Positions 1 to 7,027 of a stretch of 22,073 bases of DNA are shown in pieces. The DNA comes from DAOMFM01 sp035429825. Lineage in GTDB: Bacteria; Acidobacteriota; Blastocatellia; UBA7656; JADIYM01. The notes beneath the pieces are model-generated. The model saw only the letters and a program-made list of their open reading frames with translations, was not told where the DNA came from and did not search any database. The stretch covers positions 1 through 22,073 of the forward strand of contig JBGAKX010000075.1 of assembly GCA_044224215.1 (NCBI GenBank), read 5' to 3'. The translations under genes and the position numbers were made by a program. Each line of letters begins with the position of its first letter. The first letter of the stretch is position 1.

Positions 1-882
1 CTCGAACATCCCTGCAAGTCGATGGTGCAGTTTCGTCGGCAGAATCTCGCGACCGATCCGATTCCCGACGAGATCAACGGTCTTGCGGATCTCGACGTGA
101 TCTTCTGCCGAAATGTCACGATCTACTTTGGCCGTGACCTGACGGCGGTGCTCGCGTCAAAGCTGTTCGAGGCGCTCAAACCCGGCGGCTGGCTCGTCGT
201 CGGCCACACCGAGCCCGACAGCGCCATCTACCGCCAGTTCGAGTGCGTCGATTTCCCGGACACCGTGATCTACCGACGCCCGGGCGCGGAACGGCCTGCT
301 CCGCGGCGCGATTCTTCGGATTCACAGACGCCGGACACACCAGGTCCGCGAACCCCGTTGCCCGGCGACCCCGTGTCGCAATCGAACGAGCCGCCCGTCG
401 CCGAGCCCGAGGTTCCCACGATCAAGACCGCGCTGTTTCTGTACGAGTTGCACGACTTCCGCGCAGCGTACGAAGTCCTGGCTCGCCGGGCGACCGCATG
501 CCCGACCGACGTGATCGCGCCGCATATGCTCGCTCAGGTGTCGGCGGATGAAAAGCGCTACGACGAAGCGCTCTACTGGGGCTTTACGGCGCTCCAGCGC
601 GACGCATTCCACGTCCCGACCCTCATGCTGATGGGCCTCGTGTTTCTCGAGACCGGCGAGTCGGACCGCGCGCGCGAGCTCTTCCAGCAGGCCGTCTTCA
701 ACGATGCGCAATGTCCCGAGGCACACCTCTATCTCTCGATGGCGTACCGCGAGCTTGGCCGGCCGGAGCAGGAGCGACGCTCGCGCCATCGCGCGGAGCG
801 CCTCGCAGCGGCCGTGCCCGACACCGTCGACGGACTGCTCCCGGTGCAGCGGGCGCGAGTCCACCTCAGGGATTCCGCATGA
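1..882 (+). CDS. cheR: CheR-type chemoreceptor methyltransferase with C-terminal TPRs (5' partial)
   Basis: The frame is open from the first base, so the N-terminus and most of the SAM-binding domain lie outside the window. Counting from the Met at base 22, residues 23-63 carry the end of the CheR fold: the family signature 'VIFCRNVTIYF' followed by 'LKPGGWLVVGHTE'. CheR methylates glutamates on chemoreceptors using S-adenosylmethionine. A Pro-rich linker (about 88-132) leads to a helical region (about 135-265) with TPR-like units, for example 'PTLMLMGLVFLETGESDRA' and 'PEAHLYLSMAYRELGR'. CheR-TPR fusions are known from FrzF and WspC, where the repeats control access to the receptor. The gene lies 61 bp before cheW and heads the visible part of the chemosensory operon. 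Family assignment is firm; the Frz- or Wsp-like class is inference. Confidence 0.9.
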   Translation, partial: LEHPCKSMVQFRRQNLATDPIPDEINGLADLDVIFCRNVTIYFGRDLTAVLASKLFEALKPGGWLVVGHTEPDSAIYRQFECVDFPDTVIYRRPGAERPAPRRDSSDSQTPDTPGPRTPLPGDPVSQSNEPPVAEPEVPTIKTALFLYELHDFRAAYEVLARRATACPTDVIAPHMLAQVSADEKRYDEALYWGFTALQRDAFHVPTLMLMGLVFLETGESDRARELFQQAVFNDAQCPEAHLYLSMAYRELGRPEQERRSRHRAERLAAAVPDTVDGLLPVQRARVHLRDSA

Positions 883-943
883 TGCCCGCAGAGTGCGCCA
901 TTTGTACCCGCTCGGGCTTTATGCTGAAATGAGGCCACTTCGT

Positions 944-1531
944 ATGGACTTCAGCGCGCGATTCACTATCGAAGGCGACGCCGAGCTACAGCTCACGTCC
1001 GATCAGGTCTCGGCGATTCTTGTCGAGCGCGCGGCAAAACTCGCGGCCGGGTACACGCAGGTGATCGCGGACTCGGGCGAAAGCCTGCGGCTGATCGCGT
1101 TCAGTCGGGGCGCCCACGTCTACGGCATCGATCTCGCAAGTCTCACCGAGATTCGGCCGCTTGCGTCTTGGACGCCGGTGCCTGGAGTTCCCGACTACTT
1201 TCTGGGCGTCATTCAGTTGCGCGGCGAGATCATCGCCGTGCTCGACATCGCAAAGCTGTTCGGCGGCGCCGACGCGCCCGGCGATGGTGACCGGTTTGCC
1301 GTCGTCGTGACGGCCGCGGGCGTCGCGGCGGCGTTTCTGGCCGATACCGTCGAAGACGTCCACGATCTGCCGCCCGATCAGATCCACCCTCCGCTGCCTA
1401 CCTTCTCGCATTCGCGCGAGTTGTATATCCGCGGCCTCACAGAGAACGGCCTTGCGATTCTCGACGCCGAGAAACTGCTTGGCGACGAACGCCTCTGGGT
1501 CACGCACGAAGCACTCGAGGAACGACGATGA
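944..1531 (+). CDS. cheW: CheW coupling protein
   Basis: CheW couples the receptor to the CheA kinase in the signalling array. The 195-residue product has the CheW core at about 48-180, with the hallmark stretch 'VPDYFLGVIQLRGEIIAV' at 82-99 and the C-terminal 'GLAILDAEKLL'. The N-terminus is about 45 residues longer than in minimal CheW proteins. I chose the ATG at 944 because GAGG at 931-934 lies 9 bp upstream; an in-frame ATG at 929 would add five residues but has no clear ribosome site. The frame stays open much further upstream, but that part overlaps cheR and is not CheW-like. The stop overlaps the mcp start as ATGA, indicating translational coupling. It is the only CheW seen here, whereas Frz and Wsp each have two. 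Confidence 0.92.
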   Translation: MDFSARFTIEGDAELQLTSDQVSAILVERAAKLAAGYTQVIADSGESLRLIAFSRGAHVYGIDLASLTEIRPLASWTPVPGVPDYFLGVIQLRGEIIAVLDIAKLFGGADAPGDGDRFAVVVTAAGVAAAFLADTVEDVHDLPPDQIHPPLPTFSHSRELYIRGLTENGLAILDAEKLLGDERLWVTHEALEERR

Positions 1532-2919
1532 GTCAAGCCAGCCACGATTCCCACGCAAGCGAAGCGCTCCGCATCGACGAGAAGGAGATCGAGCGACGGC
1601 GCGCGCTTCTGCAGATCGGTCCGGACGACGAAGCCACGATGACCGAGCTCGACTCGGTGTCCCACGACCGGCTCGCCGGCGTCGTCGAGGCGATCGTCGG
1701 GCACTTCCAGGCCTTCCCCGAAGCGGCAAGCGTGCTCGCCGACGATGCGAGCATCGAACGGCTGCGTCAGGCACAGCTCGCGTACTTTGGCGGCGTCACG
1801 TCGGGCAATTACGATCGCGGGTTCGCGCTTTTGCGCCTCAGCCAGGACCGCGCCGGCACGAGCTCGGCCGGGCTTGGGCCAAAGTTCTTCCTTGGCGGCT
1901 ACAGCCTGTTCATCCGCGGTCTGCTGCAGAGCATCTTTGCGGCATACCCTGACGATCCGGGCAGGATCGGCTCGGCGCTCGAATCGCTCATCAAGGTGCT
2001 CTTCTTCGACTTCAGCTTTGCGCTCGATTCGTACGTCTCGTCCGGCACGGCGCAGGAGGAGTTGCTCAAGCGATCGTTCATCGCGCAGCTGACAAGCGCC
2101 GCCGAGCAGTTGAACCAGGCCTCGCTGAACATCCTGATGGCCACGTCGTCCCAGTCGACGTCGACCAGCGAGCAGGCGGCCGCCATCAACGAGATTACGT
2201 CGACGATCAACGAGGTGAAGCAGACGTCGCAGCAGGCGCTCGAACGCGCGCAGGCGGTCATCGACGTCGCCGAGCGGTCGGTCGAAGCGTCAAAGGTTGG
2301 AGGCAAGGCCGTAGAGCAGTCGATCGAAGGCATGCACCAGATCAAGGAGCAGGTCGAATCGATCGCCGAGAAGATCCTCGCGCTCTCGGAGCAGACACAG
2401 ATGATCGGCGAGATCATCGCGACCGTGAACGACATCGCCGAGCAGTCCAAGCTGCTCGCGCTGAACGCGTCGATCGAGGCCGCCAAGGCCGGCGAACACG
2501 GAAAGGGATTCGCGGTCGTGTCGATGGAGATCCGAAACCTCGCCGAGCAGTCCAAGCAGGCGACGGTCCAGGTCCGAAAGATCCTCGGAGAGATCCAGAA
2601 GGCGACGAACTCGGCCGTGATCGTGACGGAAGAGGGATCCAAGCGCGTCGAAACCGGTGTCGAGCTCGCGAACAGCGCGGGCGTGAACATCCATCAGCTG
2701 ACTGAGGCGATCGAAGAGTCGGCGCGGATGGCAAAGCAGATCGCGGCGTCGGCGAAGCAGCAATCGACCGGCATGGAGCAGGTCTCGGTCGCCATGGGCA
2801 ACATCAACAAGGCCTCGGGCGAGAACGTGAAGTCGATCAAGCAGACCGAGCAGGTGTCGCGCAGCCTTGGGTCGCTGACCGGCCAGATCAACAAGCTGAT
2901 CGAGGAGTTCTCGAAGTAG
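1528..2919 (+). CDS. Soluble methyl-accepting chemotaxis protein with globin-like sensor domain
   Basis: This 463-residue chemoreceptor has no transmembrane segment and no HAMP domain, so it should be cytoplasmic like FrzCD or HemAT. Residues about 25-175 resemble the sensor-globin (protoglobin) fold: 'HFQAFPEAASVL' (59-70), 'RLRQAQLAYFGGVTSGNYD' (78-96), 'GLGPKFFLGGY' (115-125) and 'FFDFSFALDSY' (159-169). The proximal histidine expected just before the 'GLxPxxY' motif is absent, Gly or Thr taking its place around 110-111, and there is no His between 59 and 270. Residues about 190-463 form the long signalling coiled coil, with the conserved hairpin tip near 300-346 ('LLALNASIEAAKAGE', 'GFAVVSMEIRNLAEQS'). 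There is no C-terminal NWETF-type tether for CheR or CheB. The start overlaps cheW by 4 bp. The receptor assignment is certain; the globin fold is likely from motif spacing, not proven. Confidence 0.93.
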   Translation: MSQASHDSHASEALRIDEKEIERRRALLQIGPDDEATMTELDSVSHDRLAGVVEAIVGHFQAFPEAASVLADDASIERLRQAQLAYFGGVTSGNYDRGFALLRLSQDRAGTSSAGLGPKFFLGGYSLFIRGLLQSIFAAYPDDPGRIGSALESLIKVLFFDFSFALDSYVSSGTAQEELLKRSFIAQLTSAAEQLNQASLNILMATSSQSTSTSEQAAAINEITSTINEVKQTSQQALERAQAVIDVAERSVEASKVGGKAVEQSIEGMHQIKEQVESIAEKILALSEQTQMIGEIIATVNDIAEQSKLLALNASIEAAKAGEHGKGFAVVSMEIRNLAEQSKQATVQVRKILGEIQKATNSAVIVTEEGSKRVETGVELANSAGVNIHQLTEAIEESARMAKQIAASAKQQSTGMEQVSVAMGNINKASGENVKSIKQTEQVSRSLGSLTGQINKLIEEFSK

Positions 2920-3006
2920 CCTGACACGTCGCGCGAGGGACTGCACGACCCGCGCCCCGACCCGAAGCGATTGCGCGCGACGACGGAACACTCAAGCGAA
3001 CGACCT

Positions 3007-5436
3007 ATGTCCATCTCCGACGACGAGATCCGCCAGGCTATCAGCGAGACGTTTCGTGTCGAGGCGGACGAGCACATCCAGTCGATCAACCGGCTGCTGC
3101 TCAAGCTCGAACAGGGCGGCGTGGACGATCTCGCGGCGTGTCTCGACGAGATCGCGCGCGAAGCGCACACGCTGAAGGGAGCGTCGTCGATTCTCGGCCT
3201 GACGCTGATCCAGGACACGTCGCACGCGATGGAAGAGGTCTTTGAGGCACTGCGCGACGCGCGTCGCGAAGCGCCCGTCGAACTGTTCGACCTGCTCTAT
3301 GACGCGCTCGACCGGCTCGCCGAAGGGTGCCATCGCGTCGAGGATCCGACGGGTGAGGATGCGGCCGCGCTCGAGAAGGTCCGGGACGCGTGCCTGAAGT
3401 ACGCCGAGAGCGCGTCGCAGAAGTCATCGCCTGCCGCAACCGTCGCCAACGCCACCTCGATCGAGTCGCCCGAGGAACGCTCGGTCGTCGAGCCGTCGAT
3501 CGACACGGAGATCGGCGGACCGGCGGCCGTCGAGCTAGGAATCGTCGAGGAGGACGTCGAGATCGCCGTGGCGCCCGAGCCGGATGTCGTGCACGCGCTC
3601 GTCGAGCGCGCCGCTCCCGAACCGGAGCCCGTGCCGGAGGAGCGGTTCGTTGAGTCCGACAAGCAAACCGTCGCCGAGGAGACCATCCGCGTTCCAATTC
3701 GCAAGCTCGACTCGCTGATGGCGCAGATCGGCGAACTGCTCATCGCAAAGATCCGTAACGAAGACCGGATGCAGGCGCTCAAGGACCTGCACATCGAGCT
3801 CGAAGACGCCAACAAGGACTGGGGCCGGCTGAAGGAGGTGCGACGCGCGCTCGCGAGCGCGGACCCACGACGCGCGCGCTCGCTCGACACCAAACGGCGC
3901 GACCTGCTCGAGCGGATGGAGGGCCATCTGAAGAACGTCAACTCGCGCGTGTCGTCGCTGATGCAGAATTTCAATCGTGACGCGATGCACACGTCGATCC
4001 TGACCGAGAACCTGCAGGAGGACATCAAAAAGGCGCGGATGTTGCCGGTGTCGACGATCCTCGGCGGGTTTCAGCGGCTCGTTCGGGATGTTGCACGGCG
4101 CGAGAACAAGATCGCCGTGCTCGAGCTCGTCGGGACCGAGACCGAGGTCGACAAGCGAGTCCTCGAGATGCTCAAGGACCCGCTGATGCACACGCTGCGA
4201 AACGCGGTCAGCCACGGCATCGAACCGCCCGATCAGCGCGAGGCCGCCGGCAAGCCTCGTGCGGGCACTATTCGCGTCGTCACGCGCCAGATCGGCGGTC
4301 AGATCCAGATTCTCGTCGAGGATGACGGTCGCGGGATCGACGTCGACGCAGTGCTCGATCGGGCGCTCAAGATGGGGCTGACCGACTCGGCAATCGCGCG
4401 CACGCTCACCGATCGCGAGATCCTGCAGTTCATCTTCCATTCGGGCCTCTCGACGAAATCGAGCATCACGGACGTGTCGGGACGAGGGGTCGGCATGGAC
4501 GTCGTCCGCGAGAACATCCACAAGGTCCAGGGCCAGATCGCGCTCGACACGACCAGGGGCCGGGGGTCGCGCATCACGATCACGCTTCCGCTGACGCTGT
4601 CGACGACAAAGAGCCTTCTCGTGCGCGCCGGAACCCAGACGTTCGCGATTCCGATCAACTGCGTCGAGCGAATCGTCCGCGTGACGGCCGACGAGATCGA
4701 GATGATCGAGGACACGCCGGCGCTGATCCTTGCGGGTGCACCGGTGGCCGTGGCGCGGCTTGCCGAGGTCCTCGGGCTCGGGGGCGACGACGGCGACGAC
4801 GATGCCAAGTTTCCCGTCGTCATCCTGAGCGCCGGCGAACGGCGGCTCGGGCTGATCATCGATTCGCTCGTCGACGAGCGCGAGATCGTGGTCAAGCCGC
4901 TCGGCAAACAGCTGCTCCGTGTGCGAAACATCGCGGGCGGCACGATCGTGGGCAGCGGCGACGTGCTGCTCGTGCTCGATCCGCTCGACATCGTGAACAA
5001 TGCGGCGCCGGGACCGCGCGCGGCGTCGGGCGCCGTTGCCGCGGCCGGACTCCCTGTGCGGGGCCACGGCGCGCGAAACCGGATCCTCGTCGTCGAGGAC
5101 TCCATCACCACGCGCACGCTCGAAAAGAACATCCTCGAGACTGCCGGGTACGACGTCGTTGCCTGCAAGGACGGGTACGAGGCGCTGCGATATCTGCAGA
5201 CGAACACGTGCGACGCGCTCATCACCGACATCAACATGCCCAACATGAACGGGTTTCAGCTCGTCGAACAGGTGCGCCGGCTCGATGCGCATCGCGAACT
5301 GCCGATCCTGCTGGTGACGTCGCTCGGGTCCGACGAGGACCGGATGCGCGGCATGCAGGTCGGCGCGGATGGGTATATCGTCAAGCGCGACTTCGAGCAG
5401 GGGCGGTTCCTGCACATGCTCGAGGCGCTGCTCTAA
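3007..5436 (+). CDS. cheA: CheA histidine kinase with C-terminal receiver (CheA-REC hybrid)
   Basis: An 809-residue chemosensory kinase. Domains in order: Hpt at about 5-130 with phospho-acceptor His54 in 'EAHTLKGAS'; an acidic, Pro/Ala-rich linker at about 135-222 in place of a recognisable P2 domain; P3 dimerisation at about 225-330; an ATPase with the N box 'LMHTLRNAVSHGIE' (393-406), G1 'EDDGRGID' and G2 'GRGVGMDVV'; a CheW-like P5 domain at about 530-665; and a receiver at about 691-809. The receiver has acidic pocket Glu697/Asp698, phospho-acceptor Asp741 ('ALITDINMPNMNG'), Thr771 and Lys793, all intact. This matches FrzE and WspE. An in-frame TTG at 2971 would add 12 residues; the ATG at 3007 fits the start of the Hpt domain better. 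The gene lies 87 bp after the receptor and 21 bp before cheB. Confidence 0.96.
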   Translation: MSISDDEIRQAISETFRVEADEHIQSINRLLLKLEQGGVDDLAACLDEIAREAHTLKGASSILGLTLIQDTSHAMEEVFEALRDARREAPVELFDLLYDALDRLAEGCHRVEDPTGEDAAALEKVRDACLKYAESASQKSSPAATVANATSIESPEERSVVEPSIDTEIGGPAAVELGIVEEDVEIAVAPEPDVVHALVERAAPEPEPVPEERFVESDKQTVAEETIRVPIRKLDSLMAQIGELLIAKIRNEDRMQALKDLHIELEDANKDWGRLKEVRRALASADPRRARSLDTKRRDLLERMEGHLKNVNSRVSSLMQNFNRDAMHTSILTENLQEDIKKARMLPVSTILGGFQRLVRDVARRENKIAVLELVGTETEVDKRVLEMLKDPLMHTLRNAVSHGIEPPDQREAAGKPRAGTIRVVTRQIGGQIQILVEDDGRGIDVDAVLDRALKMGLTDSAIARTLTDREILQFIFHSGLSTKSSITDVSGRGVGMDVVRENIHKVQGQIALDTTRGRGSRITITLPLTLSTTKSLLVRAGTQTFAIPINCVERIVRVTADEIEMIEDTPALILAGAPVAVARLAEVLGLGGDDGDDDAKFPVVILSAGERRLGLIIDSLVDEREIVVKPLGKQLLRVRNIAGGTIVGSGDVLLVLDPLDIVNNAAPGPRAASGAVAAAGLPVRGHGARNRILVVEDSITTRTLEKNILETAGYDVVACKDGYEALRYLQTNTCDALITDINMPNMNGFQLVEQVRRLDAHRELPILLVTSLGSDEDRMRGMQVGADGYIVKRDFEQGRFLHMLEALL

Positions 5437-5457
5437 CCGCGGTCACCCGGGATCTTC

Positions 5458-6537
5458 ATGCCACGCGTACTCATCGTTGACGACTCCCCCAGTGTTCGCC
5501 GGATGCTGCAGACCATCATCAGCAGCGATCCCGAGATGGAGGTCGTCGGCATCGCGGGCGACGGCGACGAGGCGATTGCGATGGCGCACACGCTCGGCCC
5601 CGACATCATCACGATGGACATCCGGATGCCGCGGCTGGACGGGGTGTCGGCGATCCGCGCGATCATGCGCGACCGTCCGACACCGATCGTCGTGTTGTGC
5701 TCGGACCTGAACGACCGCACGCTCAACATCAGCTTCAACGCGCTGAAGGCCGGAGCGCTCGACGTGATCGAGAAGCCGCGCCTGACGCCCGGTGGCGATT
5801 TCACGAAGTTCGTGTCCGACTTTGTCTCGACGCTCAAGCTGATGGCCGAGGTCAAGGTGGTCCGGTTGTTCCTCGACGGTTCGGGTGAATACGCTCAGCC
5901 CACGGGCGCCGCATTCGCCGATGTTCCGCAGGTCCACGGAGCGCCGCGTTTCGACGTTGTCGGAATCTGTTCGTCGACGGGAGGCCCCGCGGCGCTCGAG
6001 TACCTGTTCCGGCACCTGCCGCCTGCGTTTCCGGCGCCGATTCTCGTCGTGCAGCACATCACCGAAGGATTTCTGCAGGGACTCGTCGAGTGGCTCGACC
6101 AGTCGTGCGCGCTGACGGTGAAGGTGGCCGAGCACGGCGAAATTGCGCAGCCTGGCGTCGTTTACTTTGCCCCCGAGCATCGGCACCTCGTCATCAGTCC
6201 CGGCGGTGTCCTGCTCTTCTCGGAGGCAGACGAAGTGCGATGCCACCGGCCGTCCGGCGAACTGCTGTTCTCGTCGATCGCCGAGTGGTTCGGCGGACGA
6301 TCCATCGGCGTGATGCTCACCGGCATGGGCGAGGACGGCGTCGACGGGCTGGCCGAGATTGCCGAGCGCGGCGGAGTAGTGATCGCGCAGGATGCCGCAA
6401 CGTCGGCAATCTATGGAATGCCGCGCGCGGTGGTCGAACGGTCGTTTGCGACCGAAGTGCTGCCACTCGACAAGATCGCCGACCGATTGATCGACTGGTG
6501 TCTCGGCGATCCCGGCGTTGAGGACTGGCAGGAGTGA
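5458..6537 (+). CDS. cheB: CheB chemoreceptor methylesterase/deamidase (REC-CheB)
   Basis: CheB removes receptor methyl groups and is activated when its receiver is phosphorylated by CheA. The 359-residue protein has a receiver at 1-125 with Asp8/Asp9 and phospho-acceptor Asp54 ('IITMDIRMPRLDG'), a linker, and the esterase domain at about 164-355. The catalytic triad is visible: Ser173 in 'CSSTGG', His200 in 'VVQHI' and Asp293 in 'LTGMGEDG'. With CheR it forms the adaptation pair for the soluble receptor encoded two genes upstream; its counterparts are FrzG and WspF. The gene starts with ATG 21 bp after the cheA stop and ends overlapping the Nudix gene by 4 bp (GTGA), so the two are probably translated together. 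Confidence 0.96.
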   Translation: MPRVLIVDDSPSVRRMLQTIISSDPEMEVVGIAGDGDEAIAMAHTLGPDIITMDIRMPRLDGVSAIRAIMRDRPTPIVVLCSDLNDRTLNISFNALKAGALDVIEKPRLTPGGDFTKFVSDFVSTLKLMAEVKVVRLFLDGSGEYAQPTGAAFADVPQVHGAPRFDVVGICSSTGGPAALEYLFRHLPPAFPAPILVVQHITEGFLQGLVEWLDQSCALTVKVAEHGEIAQPGVVYFAPEHRHLVISPGGVLLFSEADEVRCHRPSGELLFSSIAEWFGGRSIGVMLTGMGEDGVDGLAEIAERGGVVIAQDAATSAIYGMPRAVVERSFATEVLPLDKIADRLIDWCLGDPGVEDWQE

Positions 6538-7001
6538 GCGAGACAACCAGGAACGGCAAGCCGCTGAAGTTGAAGCGCGACGAAGCTGCAGGCGGCCTTG
6601 TCGCGCAGCTCGCCGACGGCAGGCTGCAGGTGGTGCTGATCGCGGTCGCGCGTGGTCGCCGGCAGTTGTGGGCCCTGCCAAAGGGCCATTTCAAGAAGAA
6701 GGAGTCGGCACGCCAGACGGCGGTGCGCGAGGTGCGCGAAGAGACCGGACTCGAAGTCGAGATCCTCAGACCGCTCGGGGTCATCGACTACTGGTTCGTC
6801 GAGGACGGTGTGCGATACCACAAGTTCGTCGAGTACTTCGTGATGCGCGCCGTCGGTGGACACCTCGACCACCACGACGACGAAGTCACCGAGGCGAGGT
6901 GGTTCGACTGGAGCGACGCCGTCGCCTCGATGTCGTACGACAACGAGCGCGCGCTGGTCGAATCGGCCCGTGACGCCGTGCTGTCCGTGCTGGCGGAGTG
7001 A
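6534..7001 (+). CDS. Nudix hydrolase
   Basis: A 155-residue Nudix-family pyrophosphohydrolase. The box G-x5-E-x7-R-E-U-x-E-E-x-G-U is complete, with Gly51, Glu57, Arg65, Glu66, Glu69, Glu70, Gly72 and Leu73; the glutamates bind the catalytic metal. The stretch 'LWALPKGHF' before the box is common in MutT- and Ap4A-type hydrolases, and substrates are typically nucleoside diphosphates linked to another moiety. The exact substrate cannot be read from sequence. The GTG start sits in the overlap with the cheB stop, and GGAG just upstream (6531-6534) overlaps the start. Its place at the end of the chemosensory operon is curious, but I know of no established role for Nudix proteins in such systems, and co-transcription may be incidental. 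Confidence 0.93.
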   Translation: MSETTRNGKPLKLKRDEAAGGLVAQLADGRLQVVLIAVARGRRQLWALPKGHFKKKESARQTAVREVREETGLEVEILRPLGVIDYWFVEDGVRYHKFVEYFVMRAVGGHLDHHDDEVTEARWFDWSDAVASMSYDNERALVESARDAVLSVLAE

Positions 7002-7027
7002 GCGCGCGACGGGCGTAAACGCGTGCC

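Noticed and set aside
2929..2980. GTCGCGCG / CGCGCGAC inverted repeat between the receptor gene and cheA
   Set aside because: Only 8 bp with a 36-bp loop in very GC-rich DNA; chance is likely and there is no T tract.
3535..5415. 626-codon open frame on the minus strand opposite cheA
   Set aside because: Shadow of the cheA gene; no recognisable domain and biased composition.
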